Assembly (NCBI GenBank): GCA_026929865.2
Contig: CM049409.1
Coordinates: forward strand, 8,773,452-8,837,451
Direction: 5' to 3'
From: Hyperoplus lanceolatus
Taxonomy: Eukaryota > Chordata > Actinopteri > Uranoscopiformes > Ammodytidae
Length of the DNA: 64,000 nt
Shown here: in pieces, positions 55,726 to 64,000 of the stretch
How the letters are laid out: each line of letters begins with the position of its first letter
Position numbering within the stretch: the stretch's first letter is position 1
Notes under the pieces: generated by a model
What the model saw: only the letters and a program-made list of their open reading frames with translations
Told to the model about the DNA's origin: nothing
Database searches by the model: none
Translations under genes and position numbers: made by a program

Positions 55726-56638
55726 TATTGGTCCGAGTATAAGAGGGTTTTATTTTCGCGGAAATAGGTCGTAAAAAGTCGGGTCGTGTTTTCCAAGTTG
55801 TGTTTATTTTCTTTTTTTAATTGGGTGGAACACTGGCTGTGCTCTCAGAAGCGGCCGGGGCGTTTGTGCGCTTGGAGAGAGAACGCTTTGTGCGGAGAGA
55901 AAAAAGAGGCACGGGACATCGACAAAGCCGATTCAAAGCCTCAAATCATTATGTTGCGAGTCAACGTGTCAGAGGCAGGAATCGGCAGAGCGATCGACTG
56001 TGGCTTTTTAGCTGCTGCAGCTGTGCTGAGGAGAGATGCCAACTGCGCTTTCCTTTACGCACCATCACTGCTGCTGTAATATTCAGATTTCATCATTTGC
56101 ATCAAAGCCCTAATGATTTTAAGAATGAGAGGCTTCATTAAAACGCTGTCCATGCTCTGTCTATGCAGTCGTTGTGATTGTCACTTTGTCGGCTGTAAAC
56201 TGAAACAAACAGAGATCTCGGAGGGCTTCCCCTCGACAACTGTAACGTGCCACAGTTATCATTTCAGCCTTAAACCACGGCGTTGATAGCTTTCGTTTCA
56301 GCACTAGGCTATGTGATTAACTATGAGCATTAAATAAATGCTCCGTCTCAGCAGCGAGGATGAGGCTATGCCACAACCCAACCAGAGCATAGAGAGATGA
56401 CAGCGAGAGCGATCACAGCGGGGCAGAGGAATTTGTGTGTGAAGAATAGTCTGTGGTGAACCCATCAGAGTTCGGTCTATTTGCACTATCCTACTGTTTA
56501 TTTGCAATGAAGAAAAGTGTTTTTTTCAATGCGTTTTTATTTTCGTATATTATTTAAATAAATAAAATTGATTGAGTTGAGTTTTGAAAAACGGGGGGTT
56601 CATCTTATAATTGGGGTTGTCTTATACTCGGACCAATA
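55726..56638. mobile_element. TA-flanked DNA transposon with 19-bp exact inverted repeats
   Basis: TATTGGTCCGAGTATAAGA (55726-55744) is exactly inverted at 56620-56638. If TA is the target duplication, the terminus is TTGGTCCGAG, as in mariner-like elements. The interior (913 bp) has GC-rich open frames (55786-56141) without a transposase domain. It is next to a hAT-like end at 55617 and may be inserted in it. Confidence 0.72.
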
Positions 56639-57541
56639 CGGTACAGTGTTTTTTCCCCACACAATAAAGACATGTAAATACATTTCCTTTGTAAAATTTA
56701 GAATCAAAAACTTGAATTTTAATTAATAAATAAATGGAGGCTATTCAAAATGAAGCAAAGTTATCTTCTTCTACGCATATACGCACCTAGTTTGTGGCCT
56801 CTACATTCATTCTCGCAATTTATTTAAAATTACTGGCGTTCTAATCTTATTTCCATAACCTGTGTTATGATGACGGGGTTGTTTGCTCCACGGTCATTTA
56901 AACTTGCTGCAATTGTTGCTCAACGTGACTCAAAATATTAGGCTATAATATTTTCCCCATTGTATCTGCTTTCTGCCCCTTGTTGTGATCATGATTATTT
57001 TATTGTGCATGTGCTGGTCATTTGAGCATGATTGAACATGCCACCTTTTAATATGGCTATAAAAAAACACAAATATTGCCCAGTTAGCTTTATACGGGAC
57101 TTCTGTGTCACTGACAACTACTTGTACCACATGTCTAGTGCATCATTTGTAGCATGACAGTGAAACAACATATCACAGCAGCGTTTAGAGAATTCCTCCT
57201 ACTGATCCAATCATCATACCAATAACCATTATTTTAACCTTGAATTCAAATGTTCTGTAGAATCACAATACAACCCTTTTTGTCATCTGAAATGTTTTGG
57301 CATCTTAAATGTCATTGTTTTGTGATATGTCGTGTTTTTTAAATGTTCTAATCTATGTTGTAATCTGACCCTCACGCCACTGTTTGCAATGATTAAACCT
57401 AAAAGCTAGTTACATAATCAAGGAGAGTCTTGTATTACTATCATCCCCTTCTGTCAGTAATCAACATTTTAAATGGGAATACAGAATTTGGACAAATACT
57501 TCAATAACATCCTAATCAATCATTTGTGTGGGACAGATATA
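56639..57541. other. No gene recognised
   Basis: AT-rich DNA between two transposons, presumably intronic. The right end of the broken hAT copy at 55617 was looked for here and not found. Confidence 0.5.
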
Positions 57542-58717
57542 TAGGGGAGAACGGGGTAATCTGAGCCACTTTTTTACATTTGCTCCCCTCTAAGCGAGCT
57601 AAAAGTCTGTGAGGCAGAGAGCCACAGGAAAGAGCGAGAGAAGCGAATACCAGCGAGTTTGCCGGTGGCGGCGGTGGCTAAAAAAAAACACATTACGTGC
57701 CAATTTGTATTCGATGGTCGCGATAGGGTCATTTTATACATCCCCTGGAGCACATCTCGCGATACATCGAATATATTCGATATATCGCCCAGCCCTATGT
57801 CAGACAAGTAAAAGAATGATGGGGTTTGGTCAATTAAGCAAAGCAAATTTTCTAAACACTTGAATGTAACTCTGAACAAAATCAAATACAACATATTATA
57901 CTTCAAAATGTTTTAATAAGATTCAAATGAAAGATAGAACCAGTTAGATTAGAACACAGTCTGGGTTTCAGAACACAGGACCCTTAGAGCCAGCTAGTGT
58001 CTGGGGGCCAAAGCATAGGAAAATCAGAACCAGCGAGAACAGCCTGGGACTCAGAACACAGGAGAAGACCCAACTGGATTAACATCAGCCTGTCATACTC
58101 TACAACTAGGCCTACTCTACATTCCAGCCCTGAAGGTTACAGGGACAGATGAGAAGGTGCTCTTTCCGTGTGGTTGCCCCAAGTCGTCTTCCTGGTGTAT
58201 TTCCTTGGCATGATGGCTTTTCTACAGTGTGTATGACATTAAAATAAAGGATATGTCATGTAATATTACATTAAAATATGTTTAAGACTAAACTTAACTT
58301 GTGCCTCATGGTGGGGGAAAGTGAGACAGTGGCTCACTTTTCCCCACCACCACAATTTGAGAAAAAACTACCTCTCTTAGCATTTCAGGCTAATCTTCAG
58401 TTATCAGCATCACATGGTTTCATTTGTTGGTAGTTCATCAACACGTATGATAGAAGTGTTTCTACGTGAATACATTTGCTTTGGCACAACAGTTGATTAA
58501 GTTGACAGCAGGAAAATGTACTTTTACATGCAAAATACCTATTTTGGTGAAAAAAACATGCTTACCACAGCACCATGAGGTCCTCATTTTCAGGGCCATG
58601 GGGAAATGAGAGGGGCTTGAAAACATATATCTCACATGACCACAAATGGTTTCCGTTGCCTAGATACAGGGGGTGGCTCAAATTACCCGATGCCTCAGAT
58701 TCCCCCGTTCTCCCCTA
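57542..58717. mobile_element. DNA transposon, second member of the TAGGGGAGAACGGGG family
   Basis: The left end TAGGGGAGAACGGGGTAA and right end CCCCCGTTCTCCCCTA match the element at 26211-27159. The copy is 1176 bp. It contains a remnant of a different element (about 57595-57797, ending in CGCCCAGCCCTA) and a 39-bp central hairpin at 58310-58348. It sits about 230 bp upstream of the INSYN2A coding exon. Confidence 0.8.
57595..57797. mobile_element. Fragment of hAT-type element nested in another transposon
   Basis: The segment is GC-richer than its surroundings and ends in CGATATATCGCCCAGCCCTA. This is the inverted form of the AGGGCTGGGCGATAT end common to fish hAT elements. The matching other end is missing, so only the right part is present. 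Confidence 0.5.
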
Positions 58718-58920
58718 CATGTTTTTTTTTCCACACACATAATTGGAGGGTTGTGAATCACAGATCATGCCTTTTATAGAGACGTATGGTGTATTACCAG
58801 AATGTAAAGTTATGCTCCCAGACCAATAAAATAACCCAAACTTCTGCTACAGTATCTTATTGGATGGATGGTAAATCAAATGTTTTTCCACTACATAACA
58901 CAGTAAAGAACAATAATTGC

Positions 58921-58946
58921 TTTCTCTTTTGCCTTTTTCAGGAAAT
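58921..58946 (+). other. Splice acceptor and 5' UTR remnant of INSYN2A coding exon
   Basis: A run of T and C ends in TTTTTCAG at 58941. The exon then starts GAAAT directly before the ATG at 58947. Only five bases of 5' UTR lie in this exon, so the rest of the 5' UTR must be in upstream noncoding exon(s). Confidence 0.75.
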
Positions 58947-60091
58947 ATGGTGAGCAAAGAGGACACAAAATGTGTTATTTCAAACTCAGATGAATCAGAT
59001 TCAGACGCAGGCCCATCACAAAACATTGATGAACAGTCCGGACAAGGCAAGCAGCAGGTGAAGAAGAGAAACAAGGCCTTACAAGTGCGTTTTCAGGATA
59101 TCTGCGAAGCTCAGAATGATCTTCGAGGAAGGCGTTCAAGATCCATTTCCTGCAAAGTGACACACAGAAAGTACATGACCATGCCTGCCAGACGCTCTAT
59201 TCCAAACGTGACCAAGAGCACTGGTGTGCAGACCTCGCCAGACCTCACTAAGCGATACAAAACCTTCCCTTTTGAGAGGAAAAAAGGACACACGTTTAAA
59301 CATACTGCCTTGGTGGAGGATTACAGAGGACAAAACAATGGGTTTTTAAGTGATATGAAAGCTGGAGGAGAGGACGGACATCCTATCGGGGAGTCCTCTA
59401 AGTACAAGGGTAAGATTGTGGGACAGACAAAAGCCTTGCTTCACCACACTGATGATAGCAGTGACACAGATGATTTGCTTTCCAGTGCCAACTGTTTGGA
59501 TGGAGTGTCTTGTCCAGACTCAGAAGACTGTCATCCACGCAGCCCTGTTTCCAAAAAAGAACCAGAGTACCAGGTTTGTGGGACAAGGACTAGACACAAA
59601 GGATTACCCAAAGAGGGCATGGATGCTGGCACGTCGTCAAAGCGCCAGCTGGCCTATTCAGAATTTTCACAGGACAAGTCAAAGGGCACAGGCCCTGTTG
59701 CGTGGAACTCTTTGACACAGGTGGAGTCTTTAGGCAGCCCGTCTGTGAGCTGTAAACGGAAAAAGGGTACACAGCTAGACGAACAACAGTCACAGACTCT
59801 TCCCCATAGTGCCAAATGTTCTGTACAGTCACAAGGGCAGTGTCGGGCAAGGCATGTGTCAGCCTCCTCTAAACTCCAGCAAACAGTTGGGGGGGATGAG
59901 AGATTGCCTTCAGGAGACACACGAGCCCCAGGCATGGGCAGAAGCCAGCAGATAATGCCCTTATCTGGAGACAAGGATATCAAAGCACAGCTGCAGGCCA
60001 TGGAGGGCCTCATCAGCTCAAGCCAGGAGACTATCAAAGTCCTACTTGGAGTTATTCAGGAATTGGAGAAAGGGGAAGCTCACAGAGAGGG
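58947..60091 (+). CDS. insyn2a: INSYN2A-like (FAM196A) first coding exon, 3' end continues beyond a splice donor
   Basis: This is the large first coding exon of a protein that I recognise as INSYN2A (inhibitory synaptic factor 2A, formerly FAM196A). Known family role: a postsynaptic protein found at gephyrin-containing inhibitory synapses. The exon follows a pyrimidine-rich acceptor ending in CAG at 58941, so it starts at 58942. The ATG at 58947 is chosen because it is inside the exon and begins MVSKEDTK; an upstream in-frame ATG at 58917 lies in the intron. It ends at 60091 before GTGAGT, after 381 codons plus two bases. Visible blocks are KKRNKALQVRFQDICEAQND (about residues 39-58), ARRSIPNVTKSTGVQTSPDL (about 81-100) and a C-terminal helical, coiled-coil-like block with SSSQETIKVLLGVIQELEKG (about 357-376). 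The middle is acidic and serine-rich (for example DESDSD, DDSSDTDD) and poorly conserved. No stop or frameshift is seen. The remaining C-terminal exons are not in view. The paralogue INSYN2B is the main alternative; the GEAHREG ending favours INSYN2A. Confidence 0.87.
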
Positions 60092-60099
60092 GTGAGTAC
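60088..60099 (+). other. Splice donor after INSYN2A coding exon (phase 2)
   Basis: The sequence AGGG|GTGAGTAC has the exon ending at 60091. The reading frame would hit TGA at 60093 only by reading into the intron. Two bases of a glycine codon (GG) are left for the next exon, which fits the family, where a glycine follows HRE at this position. Confidence 0.8.
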
Positions 60100-60599
60100 A
60101 AAAAGTTTTTAAGCGCATCCTTTTATACATTTAACCAAACATACATTATACTGTACACTATAGAGTGTGCCTTCACCCGCAATCCCAGTTTTGGCCATCA
60201 TTTGTGTTTATGATAACGTTCTCACCAAAGTACAAGTAATTGCTAATATCTGGGAACATGGCAAAACCAGACTTCAATGCCGAGAAATACAAGCAGAAAA
60301 TCTGGTTGTAACTGGTTGTAAAATTAAGATAAAACCAAACGTGTAGGCACATGTTGGAAATAATGGATTGGATATACAGTATCTCACAAAAGTGAGTACA
60401 CCCCTAACATTTCTTCAAATATTTCATTATATCTTTCCATGCGACAACACTGAATAAATGACACTTTGATACAATGTAAAGTAGTCAGTGTACAGCTTGT
60501 ATAACAGTGTAAAGTTACTGTCCCCTCAAAATAACTCGACACACAGCCATTAATGTCTAAAGTGTTGGCAACAAAAGTGAGTACACCCCTAAGAAAAAT

Positions 60600-61440
60600 T
60601 TTCCAAATTGGGCCCAAAGTGTCAATATTTTGTTTTGCCATCATTATTTTCTATCACTGCCTTAACCCTCTTGGGCATGCAGTTCACTAGAGCTTCACAG
60701 GTTGCAACTGGAACCCTCTTCTACCCATTCATGACGACATCAAGGAGCTGGTGGATATTAGAGTCCTTGCGCTCCTCCATCTCCCGTTTGAGGATGCCCA
60801 AAAGATGCTCAATAGGGTTTAAGACTGGAGACATGCTTGGCCAGTCCATAACCTTTACCCTCAGCTTCTTTAGCAAGCCAGTGGTCATTCGGAGGTGTGT
60901 TTGGGGTCGTTATCATGTTGCAGTACTGCCCTGCGGCCCAGTTTATGAAGGGAGGGGATCATGCTCTGCTTCAGTATGTCACAGTACATGTTAGAATTCA
61001 ATGAACTGTAGATCCCCAGTGCTGGCAGCACTCATGCAGCCCCAGACCATGACACTCCAACCACCATGCTTGACTCTAGGCAAGACACACTTGTCTTTGT
61101 ACTCCTCACCTGGTTGCCGCTCCACACTCTTAACACCATCTGAACCAAATAAATGTATTTTGGTCTCATCAGACCACAGGACATGGTTGCAGTAATCCAT
61201 GTCCGTAGTCTGTTTGTCTTCAGCAAACTTTTTGTGGGGTTTCTTGTGCATCATCTTTAGAATAGGCTTCCTTCTGGGATGACAGCCATGCAGACCAGTA
61301 TGATGCAGAGTGCGGCGTATGGTCTGAGCACTGACAGGTTGACCCCCCACCCCTTCAAGCCCTTCAGCAATGCTGGCAGCACTCATACGTCTATTTTCCA
61401 AAGCCAACCTCTGTGTACGACGCTGACCATGTGCACTCAA
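60600..61440 (-). pseudogene. Tc1-like transposase, N-terminus lost and frameshifted
   Basis: Read on the minus strand, the open part (61440 down to 60991) contains SAQTIRRTLHHTGLHGCHPR, the DDE-domain motif LWSDETKIHLFG with the first catalytic aspartate, and HGGWSVMVWGCMSAAS. A frameshift near 61000 separates this from the part with VLQHDNDPKHTS (second aspartate). A further frameshift follows HTS, and then the region corresponding to SPxLNPIEHL (catalytic glutamate) continues toward 60640. The paired N-terminal DNA-binding helices normally found before the IRRTL segment are absent, because that place is taken by an inverted duplicate. It cannot encode a working transposase. The open frames on the opposite strand here are shadows. 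Confidence 0.85.
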
Positions 61441-61444
61441 CCTT

Positions 61445-61800
61445 CGTAAACTGGGCCGCAGGGTGGTATTGCAACATGATAACGACCCCAAACACACCTC
61501 CAAGACGACCAGTGGCTTGCTAAAAAGCTGAGGGTAAAGGTTATGGCCTGGCCAAGCATGTCTCCAGACCTAAACCCTATTGAGCATCTTTGGGGCATCC
61601 TCAAACAGAAGTTGGAGGAGCGCAAGGTCTTTAATACCCACCAGCTCTGTGATGCTGTCATAAATGGGTGGAAGAGGGTTCCAGTTGCAACCTGTGAAGC
61701 TCTAGTGAACTACATGCCCAAGAGGGTTAAGGCAGTGATAGAAAATAATGGTGGCCACACAAAATATTTACACTTTGGGCCCGATTTGTACATTTTTTCT
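61445..61800 (+). pseudogene. Inverted duplicate of the Tc1 transposase C-terminus
   Basis: On the plus strand this stretch encodes VLQHDNDPKHTSKTTSGLL, a frameshift near 61520-61530, and then MAWPSMSPDLNPIEHLWGIL and onward to NYMPKRVKAVIENNGG. This is the catalytic C-terminal part of a Tc1 transposase. It mirrors 60600-60945 on the opposite strand, with many mismatches. Together with the adjacent terminal repeats it makes two long inverted arms of roughly 570 bp. Confidence 0.85.
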
Positions 61801-62269
61801 AAGGGGTGTACTCACTTTTGTTGCCAGCAGTTTAGACATTAATGGCTGTGTGTCGAGTTATTTTGAGGGGACAGTAAATTTACACTGTTATACAAGCTGT
61901 ACACTGACTACTTTACATTGTATCAAAGTGTCATTTCTTCAATGTTGTCCCATGGAAAGATATAAAGAAAAATGTGAAGAAATGTGAGGGGTGTACTCAC
62001 TTTTGTGAGATACTGTATATATACCTTTTTTAGGAAATAGTAAAGGTATAGAATGTGAATTTCACAATATGGTATTTTTAATTGTTTATTATTAATCAGA
62101 AGGATTTTAAAATGTGCTGTCTTCCAGATAAGTTTGGCTATAACCCTTAACTAATATGATATGTCTGATTGTTGATGTGTATTGCCTCGTCAGTTTTCTT
62201 TTAAGCAATACAGTATCTGAATTTCAGCAATTACCTTGGTAAGTGAAATCCAATGCACAACTCTAATGA

Positions 62270-62610
62270 TAGGACTAAAGTTGTAAAAGATAGGGATTTT
62301 CCTCTATGAAAACATTGCAAGTGTGAGGCTGCACAGCGATGTGTTGATCTATAAATGCTCACATCAGCATGCACAATGACAATTCCAGGACCTTGATGTT
62401 TTGCAGGTATAATGTTAACCATCTTAGTTTAGTATGTAAGAATGCAAAAATGTGCTACTTATCTCCAAAAACAAACTAATCGGTTATGCCGGTATTAGGT
62501 AACCAAAGTATTGGACAAATAGAACATTTGACCTCATGATGGAGCTAAATTCATGGTCAGGGGATTCATTACCATGAATGTCAGTCCAAAACTGAACAAG
62601 TGAAAACTTT
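62270..62610. repeat. Teleost interspersed repeat, fragment (related to 38410-38600)
   Basis: GCAGGTATAATGTTAACCAT, ACCAAAGTATTGGAC, TTTGACCTCATGATGG and CATTACCATGAATGTCAG follow the order I know from the common fish repeat that contains GCTAACATGCTAAC. It has no coding content. Confidence 0.45.
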
Positions 62611-62909
62611 GATCCACTGGTGGCACAAAATGAAAGTGTGAAATTGTGAAATGATAATTACCTATCAAGGTCTGATGGGGCATTTCAAATACACAGTACA
62701 TTACAAGTGCTGTCTCTTTGTGTAATTTGAAGGCAAAAGCAAACATGCTTACAACAATTCTTTGTGTCAGATTTCATTAAATATGTACGTCACAGGAGAA
62801 AAAACATTTTATGCAAGCGTCTTAAAACGGAATTGTCAGAAGCAATCTACTCCATCTCTAAAACCCATAGCAACACAAAGCAAATTGTATTTTATTGCTT
62901 TCCTTAGCC

Positions 62910-63952
62910 CAGTGCTTCTCAAATGGTGGGGCGCGACCGGGGCGCGAGCGGCAGGGGGGACTAATTTTTTTTTTTATATATATATATTTTTTTTTCTTAA
63001 ATAAACATTATACCAAGGGTCAGAAGTGTAACAGAATTTAGATCTTACAAAGAAAGGGAGTATCCACTCATTGGACAGAAGGCTGTCAACATCTTACTAC
63101 CCTTTGCCACATCCTATCTGTGTGAGATGGGCTTTTCCACTGTTGCTGCACTCAAGACAAAGTACAGGTCCCAGCTTAACATTGAGGAAGAGTTAAGAGT
63201 AGCAGTATCAAGTTTGAAGCCCAGATTTGGAATGATGTGCACTGCAAAGAGGGCTCACTGCAGCCACTAGAATACAGAGCAAATTGTATTTTTGTGTATT
63301 ATAAGCAGAATGTGTTCATATAAAACAGACAAATAGGGAAATAAGTTCAAAATAATTGTGAAGGTGAATTTAGTTATATTAAAAAAGCTCAAACTGATGT
63401 AGCTGCCAGTTTCAAATAGTTCAGGGTTCAAGGCTTTTTTAATGTCTTGTGTTATGTTCAGGGAAAGTATGCAAATTGTACATTAAATATTGTTGCAAAT
63501 GTTGCACACAAAGAGTAATGTTTATTTTTAAGTCATATATATATTTTTGAAAGGGAATAAGCTGATGAAGCTGACTGACAAGTGACCAATGTTTACTGTT
63601 TAAAAATGTTATTAATTAAATGAAAACCCCAGTGAAACATTTGCTCTTGTTTCTGTGTTTTGAGATTCACACAGACTGAACGGTCTTGTTTAAATGTTAC
63701 AAATTGAGTTAATAAACTTGGAAATTGTTTTAAGATGTTGCAGATGTCAGCAAATTTTATTAATCTATTTTAATAATAAGGTGATTGTATGCAGAATGCT
63801 GGTGCTAGCAACTCAAACTCATATATAACTCTTATACAGATAAATAAATAAATATTAGCAGGTTCTTCTCAATAGTATTTCAATTTAGGGGGGTCGCGAA
63901 AAAATTTCAGTCTCCTAGGGGGGGCATGACAGAAAATAATTGAGAAGCACTG
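62910..63952 (+). mobile_element. hAT element with remnant of transposase, 8-bp target duplication
   Basis: The ends CAGTGCTTCTCAA and TTGAGAAGCACTG are flanked by identical CCTTAGCC copies (62902-62909 and 63953-63960). The 1043-bp copy keeps only the C-terminal piece of a transposase (63001-63270), so it is an internally deleted derivative of an autonomous hAT. It lies in the presumed INSYN2A intron. Confidence 0.9.
63001..63270 (+). pseudogene. hAT transposase C-terminal (dimerisation) fragment
   Basis: The open frame reads through ILLPFATSYLCEMGFSTVAA, then KTKYRSQLNIEEELRVAVSS, and ends at TAG (63268-63270). This matches the C-terminal hAT dimerisation domain shared by fish hAT transposases and host proteins derived from them. 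There is no start and no catalytic domain upstream; the sequence before 63000 is a T-rich and AT-rich filler. It is a relic inside the 62910-63952 element and not a gene. Confidence 0.85.
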
Positions 63953-64000
63953 CCTTAGCCAGTGGAGAACAGGGCATCCTAGAGTGGCTCTGTAAAATGT

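Larger units (their letters stand above)
60377..62015 (-). mobile_element. Tc1/mariner-type transposon, internally rearranged (foldback)
   Basis: The element is bounded by TA dinucleotides (60375-60376 and 62016-62017) and starts CAGTATCTCACAAAAGTGAG, with the inverted match at its other end. Each end is about 216 bp and carries an outer and an inner copy of the GTGAGTACACCCC motif (60401 region and 60571-60593; 61799-61821 and 61988-62013). This is the IR/DR layout of fish Tc1 elements. The original transposase runs on the minus strand. Its N-terminal part is missing. In its place is an inverted copy of the element's own 3' coding part and end (61445-61800). Overall length, about 1.64 kb, is that of an ordinary Tc1 element. 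Confidence 0.9.

Noticed and set aside
58917-58946. Upstream in-frame ATG for the INSYN2A exon
   Set aside because: It lies in the polypyrimidine tract and intron upstream of the acceptor at 58941.
60608-60994. Plus-strand open frame of 128 codons
   Set aside because: Antisense of the Tc1 transposase C-terminal region.

Overview
The window reads as vertebrate, most likely teleost fish, genomic DNA. It is AT-rich and intron-like, with long CA/GT microsatellites and no dense or operonic coding. Its mobile elements are typical of fish: hAT elements, a Tc1-type transposon, TTAA-flanked elements and L2/Rex-type LINEs. The only convincing host coding sequence is one large exon at 58947-60091 (+). 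It carries conserved blocks that I recognise from INSYN2A (formerly FAM196A), an inhibitory-synapse factor. The exon has a clean 3' splice acceptor just before its ATG and a consensus GTGAGT donor at its end. The remaining coding exons are not seen and presumably lie beyond 64000.

A GC-rich segment at about 49380-50116 has a TATA-like box and strong splice donors (GTGAGT at 49741, AAG|GTAAGT at 50116/50117) on the same strand. It is my candidate for the promoter and noncoding first exon of the gene, which would give a first intron of about 8.8 kb. In mammals INSYN2A is nested antisense inside an intron of DOCK1. The rest of the window may therefore be dock1 intron, but I found no dock1 exon.

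Most other recognisable content is transposon-derived. There are five hAT-type elements with terminal inverted repeats and 8-bp target duplications (2899-4954, 9974-11209, 33865-34903, 35207-35455, 62910-63952; one duplication has a mismatch). Two elements share a TAGGGGAGAACGGGG end (26211-27159, 57542-58717). Two are TTAA-flanked (19772-22211, 43233-43755). One TA-flanked element (55726-56638) sits inside or beside a hAT remnant. A short MITE with an 8-9 bp duplication lies at 31259-31424. An L2-type LINE with a frameshifted reverse transcriptase is at 46948-48700 (-). Non-LTR relics are at 9599-9920 and 38955-39680.

The most unusual structure is the Tc1-like element at 60377-62015, in the intron just after the INSYN2A exon. 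Its transposase 5' part has been replaced by an inverted copy of its own 3' part, giving a foldback element of about 1.6 kb with ends of normal appearance. The other notable structures are a 14-bp motif repeated six times in both orientations inside the 26211-27159 element, a near-perfect 144-bp hairpin at 29660-29803, and two short sequences duplicated in an interleaved order at 12703-13241. I see no tRNA or rRNA gene, CRISPR array, or bacterial or viral gene cassette. Long stretches appear to be unique intronic or intergenic DNA.
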